NCBI GenBank assembly: GCA_903632075.3
Contig: CAHIKZ030000029.1
Coordinates: 1,253,501-1,317,500 of the forward strand
Length of the DNA stretch: 64,000 nt
Direction of reading: 5' to 3'
Source: Acanthosepion pharaonis
Lineage: Eukaryota; Mollusca; Cephalopoda; Sepiida; Sepiidae
This document shows, piece by piece, positions 1 through 11,197 of the stretch. The notes under the pieces are model-generated. The model was not told the DNA's origin. It did not search any database and saw only the letters and a program-made list of their open reading frames with translations. Every line of letters begins with the position of its first letter. Position 1 is the stretch's first letter. The translations under genes and the position numbers were made by a program.

Positions 1-523
1 GACCGACTTAGTACAAATAGAAGCCTCCACTGTGAAACCACTGCATAACAATTTTATTTTTAAACCCCTTTTAATTCCTCTTTTAATATCTAATCTTTCA
101 TATAACCCCAAATTAATATAAGGTTAATATTCGTGCTTAATTTTATAAAACTTCTTCCCTTACAGACAAATACCTTCCACCCTGCCCTGAACCCTAACTC
201 GTGCCTTTCGTCTGACTAAAACATTGAAATGGATAAATTCTCTATTAGTTTTTGACTGTTTTTGTATTTTTTTTAATTCTAATATTCACAGTTAAATTTC
301 TATTTCTGATATGAAGTCAGTCCACAGCAATGTTGATAAGACAGACAACCGATATCTTCGTCTGCCGAAATAGACTATTTCCCATATGAAATGTTTTTGG
401 ATTTTATTGTTTATAGTAATTATGTAATAATAAATACAATGATCTTTTGTTCTTGATCAGTTTTTATATTTTATATTACCAGTATCCACTTGAATTATAT
501 ACCATCGGTTTTGTTACATTTAC
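1..523. other. AT-rich intergenic stretch, no feature
   Basis: I see no open frame, RNA or repeat structure here. Runs of A/T and short phrases only. It ends where a long (AT)n tract begins. Confidence 0.6.
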
Positions 524-572
<49 letters not shown>

Positions 573-654
573 ATGCGCTCGAGCGTGTGTGTGTTTGTAT
601 GTGCGTGCGTGTATTTATATATATTTGGGTACCGACCGGCCTTTTAGACGTCTT

Positions 655-735
<81 letters not shown>
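524..735. repeat. Compound microsatellites (AT)n-(GT)n and (CA)n-(TA)n
   Basis: (AT)n from about 524 runs into (GT)n at about 549-630 with a few interruptions. After a 25-base spacer, (AC)n at 657-704 runs into (AT)n at 705-735. Alternating purine-pyrimidine tracts of this kind can adopt Z-DNA or cruciform forms. The small open frames across the region are repeat read-through (YIYIY, VCVCV, THTHT). Confidence 0.95.
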
Positions 736-737
<2 letters not shown>

Positions 738-738
<1 letters not shown>

Positions 739-826
739 TCAGACGGGTTTTAATCCTGGCTAGAAGCACCCAGATATTCAGCTACATCGATGAGATGTGA
801 TACAGCGAAACAGTCTCTCTGTGGAT
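738..826 (+). mobile_element. tRNA-derived SINE relic with hammerhead-like 3' part
   Basis: A B-box-like phrase (GGGTTTTAATCCTGG at about 743) marks the 3' half of a tRNA-like head whose 5' half is missing. It is followed by text shared with the copies at 49.36-49.51 and 49.64-49.79 kb. Positions 782-824 resemble a hammerhead ribozyme: GATGA core at 789-793, a short stem, GAAA at 807-810 and the CAGTC site at 811-815, with an outer stem CTACA/TGTGG. The CTGATGA box is altered to TCGATGA, so this copy is probably inactive. It runs directly into a (TA)n tail. Confidence 0.6.

Positions 827-828
<2 letters not shown>

Positions 829-871
<43 letters not shown>
829..871. repeat. (TA)n microsatellite
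   Basis: Uninterrupted TA tract immediately 3' of the SINE relic, the position expected for its simple-sequence tail. Confidence 0.95.
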
Positions 872-873
<2 letters not shown>

Positions 874-1536
874 CTCGCCGTTTGGTGCAAATCTGATCTC
901 CATGGTAGTCGTCTTAGATATTTCTAAATAAATTCCCGCAACGTAATGATCGGCCGCAACTAAAAGTTTCATGAACCTTCACACAATCATCAGAGGTAAT
1001 GGGTATTTTATACTCCTTCGGCAAGTTCATGATGTTTACAACGAGGTTAGCTGGTAAGTGCTTATTACGCACACACCCCGACCGAAATCATTCGTGGTAG
1101 GGGGTGGAGGGGGGTCATGCTCATTCGGCCAAGATAGAAAATTTGAAAAATTCCTTATTATTTCGGTTAATAACAAAAATACAAAATCTAGAAAAAAAAA
1201 CTCTGAAAAACGTGCCTTCAATTTGATCGATATCATAGGAAATGGTAGCAAAGGTCACAATGCTAAAAGGAAAGAATAATGTTCATCGAGACACATGGAT
1301 AGAACTCCGACAGATAAAATACAAGATAAAAATGCCCATGTGACGCTCGGGCACACACATACACACATATATACACCTGTTTCACAAGACATGCACATGT
1401 ATAATAAAACAACACAAAAGTAGATATGACTATATACAGATATATCTATTTTTCTACTCCATATTTCATTTTCTGATGAAAGTTAAATAAAAGCGAAACA
1501 TGTTAAATTTATAAACGTTTCCTGTTTGGTCTTTAT

Positions 1537-1540
<4 letters not shown>
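872..1540. other. Intergenic; hammerhead-like relic near 1473-1498
   Basis: No gene is visible. CTGATGA at 1473-1479 and GCGAAAC at 1493-1499 are spaced like the two halves of a hammerhead core, but the intervening bases do not form a convincing stem II. Overlapping small frames on both strands at 1036-1279 have no recognisable composition. Confidence 0.4.
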
Positions 1541-1630
<90 letters not shown>

Positions 1631-1640
1631 GCACATACGT
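1541..1640. repeat. (TC)n-(AC)n compound microsatellite
   Basis: TC dinucleotides from 1541 to about 1580, then AC dinucleotides to about 1622, with a short impure tail. Confidence 0.95.
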
Positions 1641-1660
1641 AGTCTTTACAATGTGTTTGA

Positions 1661-3005
1661 TAGTTTTTTCTTATTCTCCCTTAAACTGAGTGTAGTAGTC
1701 GTCTTCATTTTCTCAGAAAAAAAATGTTCCAACTATCTTTGTTCTTATTCGCCCCTAAATTTAGTCTAGTAGCCTTGTTCCCGTTCTCCATTAAAATGAT
1801 TTTAATAGCTTTGTTCATATTCTCCCTTAAAATGGGTCTTGTTCTTATTCTCCCTTAAAATTAGTCTAGTAGTCTTCTTCCTGTTCTCCATTAAAATGAT
1901 TTTAATAGTTTTGTTCATATTCTCCCTTAAAATGGGCATTGTACTTATTCTCCCTTAAATTGAGTCTAGTAGCCGTGTTCCTGTTCTCCATTAAAATGAT
2001 TTTAATAGCTTTGTTCATATTCTCTGTTAAAATAGGTCTTGTTCTTATCCTTCCTTAAATTTAGTCTAGTAGCCTTGTTCCTGTTCTCCATTAAAATGAT
2101 TTTAATAGCTTTGTTCATATTCTCCCTTAAAATGGGCCTTGTACTTATTGTTCCTTAAATTTAGTCTAGTAGCCTTGTTCCTGTTCTCCATTAAAATGAT
2201 TTTAATAGCTTTGTTCATATTCTCCCTTAAAATAGGTCTTGTTCTTATCCTTCCTTAAATTTAGTCTAGGTAGCCTTGTTCCTGTTCTCCATTAAAATGA
2301 TTTTAATAGCTTTGTTCATATTCTCCCTTAAAATGGGACTTGTTCTTATTCTTCCTTAAATTTAGTCTAGTAACCTTGTTCCTGTTCTCCATTAAAATGA
2401 TTTTAATAGCTTTGTTCATATTCTCCCTTAAAATGGGCCTTGTACTTATTCACCCTTAAATTTAGTCTAGTAGCCGTGTTCCTGTTCTCCATTAAAATGA
2501 TTTTAATATCTTTGTTCATATTCTCTCTTAAAATAGGCCTTGTACTTATTCTCCCTTAAAATTAGTCTTCTCTTAAAATAGCTTTGTTCATATTCTCTTG
2601 TATTCTTCCTTAAAATTTCTGTTCTCCATTAAAATGATTTTAATAGCTTTGTTCATATTCTCTGTTAAAATAGGTCTTGTTCTTATCCTTCCTTAAATTT
2701 AGTCTAGTAGCCTTGTTCCTGTTCTCCATTAAAATGATTTTAATAGCTTTGTTCATATTCTCCCTTAAAATAGGTCTTGTTCTTATCCTTCCTTAAATTT
2801 AGTCTAGTAGCCTTGTTCCTGTTCTCCATTAAAATGATTTTAATAGCTTTGTTCATATTCTCCCTTAAAATAGGTCTTGTTCTTATCCTTCCTTAAATTT
2901 AGTCTAGTAGCCTTGTTCCTGTTCTCCATTAAAATGATTTTAATAGCCTTGTTCCTGTTCTCCATTAAAATGATTTTAATAGCTTTGTTCTTATTCTCCT
3001 GTCAA
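1661..3005. repeat. 100-bp higher-order minisatellite (3 x ~33 bp), about 13 copies
   Basis: The anchor phrase GTTCTCCATTAAAATG recurs at 1783, 1883, 1983, 2083, 2183, 2284, 2384, 2484, 2621, 2721, 2821, 2921 and 2957, so the main period is 100 bp. Each unit consists of three related 33-34-bp monomers. All share TTC-T-TTCTCC/TTAAA but differ at their ends (GATTTTAATAGC, GGGTCTTG, TTTAGTCTAGTAGCC). The two off-period steps (137 and 36 bp) equal gain of one monomer or use of a single monomer, which supports the trimer model. Confidence 0.9.
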
Positions 3006-3214
3006 TTTAGTACAGTAGAGTTGTTCATTTTTGCCACTTAAACGAAACCTCTTAGCTTTGTATGTATTTTCTTTGATCTTGTCTTTTCTCTCCGCTACAT
3101 ATTAGTCTCACAGTAAATATTGCTATGCCTGGAAATATTCCAGTAATTGGGAAAATAATTAGAAACAATACAAAGTTTACTGAACAGTTATGTAACATCA
3201 GTCGTTCTCTGTTT

Positions 3215-3435
3215 TCATTATTCGGACTACTGTCCTCATCTTTGCCATGTTTATCATGCCTCATCGTGCCATGTTTTTACTTATGTTAATTTCGCTCTCC
3301 AACTTCTCCACTGGCTTACCCGGGTATTGAACTCACACTCTTTGTGCCCTGTCACTGGATCTAACTAACGCCTTTGTCGCCATATTTATTACAACGTTTC
3401 GGCCGTTGTACGCACCGGCCTTCTTCAGGTGGTTG
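3215..3435 (-). mobile_element. tRNA-derived SINE relic with hammerhead-like core
   Basis: Read on the minus strand, 3385-3430 gives CTGAAGA, a GGCCG...CGGCC stem and GAAAC. A tRNA-like B box (GAGTTCAATACCC) lies near 3320-3332 with the A-box side near 3355-3372. The same text occurs at 30790-30880 (ribozyme-like part) and at 31015-31086 (tRNA-like part), so this is a dispersed family. The + strand phrase at 3217-3240 (ATTCGGACTACTGTCCTCAT) is another shared block. Confidence 0.55.
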
Positions 3436-3436
3436 G

Positions 3437-4650
3437 AATATTGATTATGGTTAGAGTTAGTGTTTGGTTAGTGTTAGGTTTAGATTTAAGGTTAGGTCGG
3501 GTTAATGTTAATTTTTGGTTAGTGTTAGGGCTAGGGTTTGGGATTGGGTTAGGGTTAGGGTTAGTGTCAGTGTTAGTGTTAGTGGTAATGGTTACGTTTA
3601 GGGTGGGTTAGAGTTAGTTTTGGTTTAGGGTCAGACATGGTTAGGTTTAGGGTTAGGCCTAGAGTTAGTGCTTAATGTTAGGTCAGTGTTAAGGTTAAGC
3701 TTAGGCAGGGTTAGGTTTTGGGTTAGTGTTAGAGTTAGGCATTACAGTTAGTGTTAGTGTTGGGTTAGTTTTAGGTTTAGGTCTAGGGTTAGGCATTGTT
3801 AGGCTTAGGTTCACGTTAGGGATAGCCTTAGTGTTAGTGTCAAGTTAGGTGTAGGCGTTAGGGTTAGGGTTAGGCGTTAAGGTTATGGTTAGGGTTGGGT
3901 TAGTGTTAGAGTTAGGTTTATGGTTAGGCAGGGTTAGGTTTATGTTTATCTTATGGTTAGGGTTAGACTTAGGTTGTTAGGTTGTAGGGTTAGGTTTAGG
4001 GGAACCGGTTTAGTGTTAGGTTTGGTTTAGGGTCAGGTTTATGGTTAGGGTTAGGTAGAGTTAGTGTTAGGGTTAATTTTTAGGTTTAGAGAAGATTAGG
4101 TTTAGGGTTAGGTTTAGTGTTAGGGTTAGAGTTTAGGGTTAATGTTAGGGCTAGGCTTGGTTAGGGTTAGGCAGGTTTAGTGTCAAAGTTAGGACTGCCT
4201 TAGGGTTAGGGTTGGGTAAGGGTTTTGGTTATGGTGAGGGATGGATAGGCTTAGGGATAAGGTTAGGGCTAGGGTTAGCTTTAGGGTTAGGGTTTAGAGT
4301 TAGGGTTAGGATTAGATTTAGGCTTAGGGTTAAGCAGATTTAGGGTTAGAGCTTAGGGTTAGTGTTAGGCATGACTAGGTTTAGGGTTAGGGTTAGAGGT
4401 TAGGGTTAAGGTTAGGTTTGGGCAGGGCTAAGGTTAGGTTTAGGGTTAGGGTTAGTAATATATTGACTGCACATAATTAACACTTCAGCACAAACGTTAT
4501 GGTTAGAGTTTATGGTTTAGGTCTAGAGTTATGGTTTAGGATTTGGGTTAGGGTGAGGGTTAGTGTTAGGGAAAGTGTTATGTTTAGGATAAGGGTTAGG
4601 TTTAGGTTTTGTGTTAGGCAGTGTTAGGATTAGTGTTAGGGTTAATAATA
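3437..4650 (+). repeat. Degenerate TTAGGG-like repeat block (interstitial telomere-like)
   Basis: About 1.2 kb of TTAGGG mixed with TTAGTG, TTAGGT, TTAGAG and TAGGCA variants, G-rich on the + strand. TTAGGG is the usual metazoan, including molluscan, telomere repeat. Short perfect runs (three units near 3553) are embedded in diverged copies. The block is interrupted at 4460-4500. That interruption (GACTGCACATAATTAACACTT) resembles the right flank (TACTGCACAATAAATACACTT at about 4658), so a flank-plus-repeat segment may have been duplicated. Open frames here are read-through. Confidence 0.85.
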
Positions 4651-4985
4651 AAATGAATGTTTCTTACTGCACAATAAATACACTTTTATATTTCTTAGGG
4701 AATATTTTATTACTAAAATAATCTTCCAAAAGCCGTCGTTAGTGCTGAAGTATCTACATAAAATATTACGAGTAGTGTAGAAGTCTCTATAATTTAGATA
4801 CCCCAGTGACGTATACGAGTGTGGTACGATAAGACAATAACATCTGAGTCATAATCCCAACTCAGTTATATAAAATGTTCAAGGGGAATTTAGAATTGTC
4901 TTCATGTTCGAGAAGGAAGCAGATTGCATTAAAGAGAAAAACAAATTCGATTAATTCCAATTTCGTTAGGAAGAGTAAAGTTTAC
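4651..4985. other. Intergenic right flank of TTAGGG-like block
   Basis: No gene. CGTTAGTGCTGAAGT near 4737-4751 is the inverse of ACTTCAGCACAAACG at about 4481-4495, giving a loose inverted repeat around the end of the block. Confidence 0.5.
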
Positions 4986-4987
4986 TG

Positions 4988-5038
<51 letters not shown>

Positions 5039-5044
5039 GCCATG

Positions 5045-5084
<40 letters not shown>

Positions 5085-5205
5085 TAAATATACTTTCTTT
5101 TTTCTTTTTTCACTCATTATATCGATCTATCTATCTTAGCTACTGATTTTTCTTTTTTCAAACATTCTATCTTGCTTTTCTTGTTTTAATCTATTATTGT
5201 CTACA

Positions 5206-5247
<42 letters not shown>

Positions 5248-5330
5248 AACAACTGTCTTTCTTTTTTCTTTTTCTTTCTTCCTATCAGACATTTTTTCTT
5301 TCGTTGTTTCAATCTGTCTCATTCTGTTCA

Positions 5331-5368
<38 letters not shown>

Positions 5369-5442
5369 ACCAAATGTATTTCGTTTTTTCAAATATTCAT
5401 TCTTTCTTTTGTTGTTTAAATCTATCATATACTTCAGATCCA

Positions 5443-5498
<56 letters not shown>

Positions 5499-5572
5499 AT
5501 CAACTGTCTTTCATTCTTTCAAATATTCATTCTTTCTTTTGTTGTTTTAATCTATCATATACTTCAGATCCA

Positions 5573-5630
<58 letters not shown>

Positions 5631-5632
5631 AG
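4986..5632. repeat. (TATC)n arrays with ~130-bp higher-order spacing
   Basis: TATC tracts at about 4988-5038, 5046-5085, 5206-5248, 5331-5365, 5446-5497 and 5577-5629 are separated by related spacers (AAATATTCATTCTTTCTTTTGTTG at 5391 and 5521, period 130). The 117- and 149-codon open frames encode only (L)SIYLSIY repeats. Confidence 0.95.
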
Positions 5633-6222
5633 AGTTTGTTGCTATTTCTTTTTCTTTTACTATGCGTCCCTTCTAAAAGAGAGTGAACTAATTAATTGCT
5701 ATCCTCTCCAGGTAATTCTCAGTCTCCATCGATGTTTCCCTTTTGTCGTGTAAATTGGGATCCCCAGCCTTCACTGGGCGCAAGTCTATGAGAATGATCA
5801 CCCTGAATTCAAGAATATGGAGGAGGTAATGAGTAAGCACTCCCCCAACTTTCTCAACTTCTCATGACAATTGACAAATAATAAAGTATCGTAAAGTTAA
5901 TTGCCATTACATTTTTAAAAACATGCCTAGGCTTGAGCATTTTATTTGTTGTTATTCTTCATAGAAGACGGATTTCCACCCGGGTGAGTGGCCATGTACA
6001 ACAGCTTTGTGGGTATTTTCATTTAGCCTGTGGCATTCAAGCAGCACTTGCGGACTCTCAATCGAGGGGTAATCAAAACTCCGCTTTTTGATGGCCAGGA
6101 ATATCAAGGGCTTCTTTTGAAGAATGAATGAAGAAAAGTTAATTTTGTTTTGTTTTTGTTTTACGGTATATCAACCTCAATGGGTTATTATTGTTAGACC
6201 GTAACATACCTACAACATGGAC
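5633..6222. other. Intergenic, one 79-bp-repeat relic
   Basis: No gene recognised. About 6150-6200 (GTTTTACGGTATATCAACCT followed by CAATGGGTTAT) is a diverged unit of the 79-bp repeat arrayed at 61.2-62.25 kb. Confidence 0.5.
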
Positions 6223-6894
6223 TCAGCCGCGTACGACTACCAATATTGGACACTAGCACATAGAAAACTCCGCTTACACTTACGGTATCTTTGTAACCTT
6301 TTTGTTTAATATATCTTTCTTACCTCTAATCCATGTTCTAATACGAGTTAATGAGTGCTTCTTTCCGCTTCTAATACGAGTTTATAAGCGCTTGCTTCCG
6401 ATTCTAATATAGGGTCTATTAGCGCTTCTTTTCGCTTCTAATACGAGTCTATAAGCGCTTCTTTCCGATTCTAATACGAGTCTATAAGCGCTTCTTTCCG
6501 ATTCTAATACAAGTCTATAAGCGCTTTCTTCCGATTCTAATATGGGTCTGTAAGCGCTTCTTTTCGCTTCTAATACGAGTCTATAAGCGCTTCTTTCCGC
6601 TTCTAATACAAGTTTATAAGCGCTTTCTTCCGATTCTAATATGGGTCTGTAATTTCATTTCAATACTTCATGAGCTTCCAATTCTTAGCTATGATTAATT
6701 AATGATTGTTATAATACTCTAAGAGAAGAGGAGGAAAGAGAGAGAGAGAGAGAGAAAGAGTATTCTAATACCGTAGTATCAGCCGCGTACGACTACCAAT
6801 ATTGGACACTAGCACATAGAAAACTCCGCTTACACTTACACTATCTTTGTAACCTTTTTGTTTAATATATCTTTCTTACCTCTAATCCATGTTC
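6223..6894. repeat. 116-bp direct repeats flanking a 33-bp minisatellite
   Basis: Positions 6223-6338 and 6779-6894 are the same 116-bp sequence with about two differences (ACTTACGG versus ACTTACAC). Between them is a minisatellite (about 6333-6655, ~10 copies, period 33 bp: TTCTAATACGAGTCTATAAG then CGCTTCTTTCCGA) and a (GA)n tract at about 6736-6760. Confidence 0.9.
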
Positions 6895-7395
6895 CGTGTT
6901 TTCCTTCCGTGGTCCACATCAGTTATTTAATGCCGACAAAATTTTTATTGCTGCTAATATTTTTTCTCTTTCCCGTTAATTATTAATGTTTCTGTTTCTA
7001 ATTTTTCCACAGCCAGTAACCCCTTGTCTCTTAGTGGCTTTACTGCCTTGCATCGGGTGATATTGATTAAACAGAATCTGTCTATATCTCTGAGATGAGT
7101 TACATTACATATGGATTAGAATAGTTTGGATTGGTTTGTTTTATTTTCCTGTATATCAACCACAATGGGTTATTTAATGGCGACAAAATTTTTATTGATG
7201 CCAACAGCTTTTCCAAAAAATATTTCTGGTAATATTTTCCCACAAAATATGTTTGAACCAAATCTGGTAATCTCTAGAAATCTGGGATTAAAAGAAGTTT
7301 TTTTTTGTTTTATCACACACATGATAGCAAATAATTTATGTATGATATAATAACCTCAATGGATTAGACAAGATTTTTATTGCTGGTAATATTTT

Positions 7396-7451
<56 letters not shown>

Positions 7452-7700
7452 TTCAGTATATATTGAATGGGTTTCGTTTGTTTTACGGCAATCAACCTCA
7501 ATGGCTTATTTAATGCAGAAAGATGTATTGATGGTAATGTAATATGTAATAATTTTTTCTTCAAAAATTTATTGCTGGTAATATTTTTATACAAAAACGT
7601 ATTGCTGGTATTAAAGCCTATTTTTACACTTTCATAGTGTCTTGACTCCAGTTTAGGGGTTAATTATTTGCCCATAGCTGTGACCCTAACTCGGAACACC
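6895..7700. repeat. Old diverged copies of the 79-bp repeat, plus (TATC)n
   Basis: Phrases such as TATATCAACCACAATGGGTT (about 7152) and GGCAATCAACCTCAATGGCT (about 7487) match the conserved core of the 79-bp repeat. They are interspersed with TTTATTGCTGGTAATATTTT units. (TATC)n fills about 7398-7452. The 74-codon frame at 7126-7350 runs across these units and is not gene-like. Confidence 0.6.
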
Positions 7701-7800
7701 AGCTATTAAGAGATAGTTCCACACTCAAAGCCTTGCTATTGGATATAGTTTAACGTCTTACCCAGGACGTGGATGTAGTTTATCGCTATATCCAGGACGG
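7701..7800. repeat. Dispersed repeat, paired with 62.85-63.0 kb
   Basis: GAGATAGTTCCACACTC, then GCCTTGCTATTGGATATAGT and a TTACCCAGGAC phrase, match GAGACAGTTCCAGGCTC ... GCCTTGCTGCCGGATATAGT at 62910-62990. The two copies share order and spacing with one small indel. Family not identified. Confidence 0.55.
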
Positions 7801-9300
7801 GAGAAGTCAAGTTAGAAGCATTACATCTGCCAAGTGGAAAACGGATACTGTTGTCAAAGGAATAACAGTTGTTCTGGATGAATACAGATTATGGATGAGC
7901 ATATGGAGGAGCATAAATATGATTGTTGCAGACACTTTGAATGTGAACACTGGAAATAAGAATGGGATTTTCATTCAGTTTCAAAGACGATTTCTTCATA
8001 GGAATCTGAAATCATTGATGACGATCTTGGAGGAAACAACACATCGCCCAATATCGCATATTCGTTTATCCGTGAACTTTTAAATAACTACGAACAGCTC
8101 AAGGAGAATTTCAAGCATATTAAAGAAGAGATTACTAAAACAGTAGGATTGCATGATGAGATGCAATGGCGAATCTTTTAACGCGGTGTTTTCAGTTCTT
8201 CAAAGAAACCGGATGATTTCGTAAAGTAACGTAGGTAATGCCAGTTTGAATTCTTGTGCAATGCGAGCTCTTTTGAGATTTATTCTTCTACCAAAGAAAA
8301 GATACTTGAAATTTATAGAATCATCTCTTGCAGATAAGTTGGCCATCGGTTCACTGACCAAATCTACAATGCAGGTGATTATCAAAAGTTATAAAGCAGT
8401 TTGAAGACCCACAGAAAATCATTAATATCTGCGAAAGTTTTTGGAATTCAGAAGAATCGAGACTAGAAATTCCCAAATCAATTTCCAGAATGGGCAATCA
8501 AGTGACTACAATATGACTTTTGTAAAAAGGAAAAAGTTCAGCTTACAATTATTTTGTGTAACAACAATAATTACAGATGGGCAGGACTATTTCTCAAAAG
8601 AAATTGGAAAAACCAGAATTAATTAACCGAGTGCTTAGCGTAGTAATGGATGACGAACTTGAAGAAAACAAATCATCCTTTTATCCGTGATCTTGTAAAT
8701 AACTACGAAAAGCTCACAAAGAATTTCAAGAATGGAAAAAGAAGAGATTCCTGAAACAACGGGATGGCGTGATGCTATGAAATTACTACTTCATTTAACT
8801 CGAGTTTTCGCTTTGTCGAAGAAACAGGAAAATTTCCTAATGTGAAGTTTCAAAACATATCTAACTTAAGTAATGCAAGATGGAATTTTGTAGCATTTTT
8901 GGTATTTATACTTCTACTAGAGAGAAGAGACTTGGTAATCGAAATTTATAGATTCATCTCTTACAGATAGGTTAACCGAAGATTGGTTCAATGACAAAAT
9001 CTACAATGCAGATGATTATCAGAAGTTATGAAGCAGTTTGCAGACTCACAGAAAAGCATTAAAGTCTGTGAAATATTTTGGAATCCAGAAGAATCGAGAC
9101 GAGAACTTCCCAAATCAGTTTCCAGAACGGGCAATCAAGTGATTCAATATGAAAAAAAGGAAAAAAAGTTCAGCTTACAGTTATTTTGTCTAACAAAACA
9201 ATTATTACAGATGGTTAAGCAGTGGATTAAGATGATTATATGTAGCACCTCGCAGGATCACAAAAAACATTAAAAATGTTTTCGAATCTAAACTAGAAAT
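7801..9300 (+). pseudogene. Duplicated, decayed ORF of unknown family (two ~615-bp copies)
   Basis: Two tandem copies (about 8060-8640 and 8675-9260) share the same text: a TTTATCCGTGA.CTT.TAAATAACTACGAA start, an AATCTACAATGCAG.TGATTATCA middle and a GAATCGAGAC/GAATCGAGAC end. The better copy reads in short stretches as NLSNARWN, EIYRFIS and ESRRELPKSVSR.GNQV, and the other gives ESRLEIPKSISR.GNQV. Stops and frameshifts break both. Amino-acid conservation between copies suggests a once-coding source, probably a transposon ORF, but I cannot name the family with confidence. Small frames at 7769-8083, 8441-8626 and 9028-9273 are the surviving pieces. Confidence 0.5.
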
Positions 9301-10405
9301 TCTCAGAACAATTAGTTTTTAGAATTTAGCAACGCTTACCCGGCTGTGATGGCCGAGTGGTTAATAGGTGAGATTCGAAATCTAATGGGTTAATCCTGTT
9401 CACAGCGCTCATTTTCATTCTTCAAAAACATAGCCCTTAATCCTTGATTTAATCATCTTAATCCGCTAAAACTTTGATTAATGCATTAAATTCACATAGT
9501 GCGCTATTTTCCTACACAGGTCCGCTTTCTGTTTACCGCGTTCATTTTGATATTTCAATACGTAAATATCCTACATTGGTCTTCAGAATTGGGGAACGTT
9601 TATCCGACTTTGATGGCCGCGTGGTTAAGGCGTTAAACACGAAATCTATTGGGATATTCCCTCATAGGTTCGAATCCTGTTGACAACGCTGCATTTTAAT
9701 TTTCAAAAAAAATATCCAGTAATCCTTGTTTTAAGCATCTGACTCAGCTGAAACTTTGCTAAATGCATTAAATTTACATGTGTTATATTCTGACACCGGT
9801 TTACAGCGATCATTTTGATAATTTTTCAGATTTTAGCAACGCTTACCGGCTATAATGGCCGAATGTTTAATGGGCTAGTCTCTAAATTTAATGGGTTATT
9901 CGTCAAGCGTTCGAATACTGTTCACAGCGTTCATTTTGATTCTTCAATACAAATAACTCCTAATCCTTGTTTTAAGTATCTGACTCAGCTGAAACTTTGC
10001 TAAATGCATTAAATTTACATGTGTTATATTTCTACAGAGGTCCGACACCTGTTTACAGCGATCATTTTAATACTTCAAGACGTAAATGTCTTACATTCAT
10101 TTTTAGATTTGAGCAACGATTACCGGCTATGATGGCCGAGTGTTTAATGGGCTAGGCTCGAAATCTAGTTGGTTATTCATCAGGTGTTCGAATACTGTTC
10201 ACAGCTTTCATTTTGATTCTTCAATACAAATAACTCTTTATCCTTGATTTAAGCATCTGGACCCCCCCTAAAGTTTGCTTAGTGCATTAAATTTACCTAA
10301 TATGCATTATTCCTACACAGGTCCGACTCCTGTTTACCGCATTCATTTTGATATTTCAATACGTAAATATCGTATATTGGTCCCCAGAATTTCGGTATGT
10401 GTACC

Positions 10406-10490
10406 GGACTGTGATGGCCGAGTGGTTAAGTCGTTAGGATCGTTATTAAATGGGATGTTCCCACACAGGTTCGAATCCTGTTCACAGCTC
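10406..10490 (+). pseudogene. tRNA-Ser-like pseudogene (one of the better copies)
   Basis: ACTGTGATGGCCGAGTGGTT at the 5' side and AGGTTCGAATCCTGTTCACA at the 3' side keep most of the acceptor, D and T arms. The anticodon region is disrupted (GGATCGTTATTAAATGGG), so no serine anticodon loop can be drawn. It is embedded in the tandem array. Confidence 0.6.
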
Positions 10491-11197
10491 TAAATTTTGA
10501 TTTTCAATAAAAAATATCCAGTAATCCTTATTTTAAGCATCTGACTCAGCTGAAACTTTGCTAAATGCATTAAATTTACATAATGTGTTATATTCTTATA
10601 CAGGTCCGACTCCTGTTTACAGCGTTTATATTGTTACGTCAATACGTAAATATCCTATATTTGTGTTTAGAATTAGGTACCGTCTATCCGGCTTTCATGG
10701 CCCAGTTTTTAACTCCGTAGATGGGTTGTTCCTTCACATGTTCGATTCTTGTTCACAACGCTCATTGTGCTTCTTTAAGACATTTTTTAAGGATCCGATT
10801 CCGCTGAACAATTGCTTAATGCTTTAATTTCCCATAATGTTTTATATTCCTCCGCATGTCCGACTCCTCTTTGCAACGTTCATTTTGATCCTTCAATTTA
10901 TAAAATATCCTATATTTGTTTTCAGAATAAGTAGTCTATTTTCCGTCTGTGATGGCCGGATCATCAATTCGTTAGATTTGATATCTAATGTGTTATCCCC
11001 TCACAGGTTCTCATCCTGTTCACGTCGCTCATTTTATTCTTCAATATAAATATCCCTTCAATCTTCTTCTTGGAAAATGGCTGCTGTGATATCCGAGTTT
11101 TTACGTCTCTCGATTTGAAATGTAATATTTTCTTCCCTCACACATTCCAATTTTGTTCACTGCGCTCATTTTGCATCTCCAGTAAAAATATCTATTA

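Noticed and set aside
3437..4650. True chromosome end
   Set aside because: Repeats are highly degenerate and ordinary sequence continues on both sides.
7126..7350. 74-codon plus ORF starting MDWFVLFSC
   Set aside because: It overlaps decayed units of the 79-bp repeat family; similar frames arise in the clean satellite at 61.56 kb.
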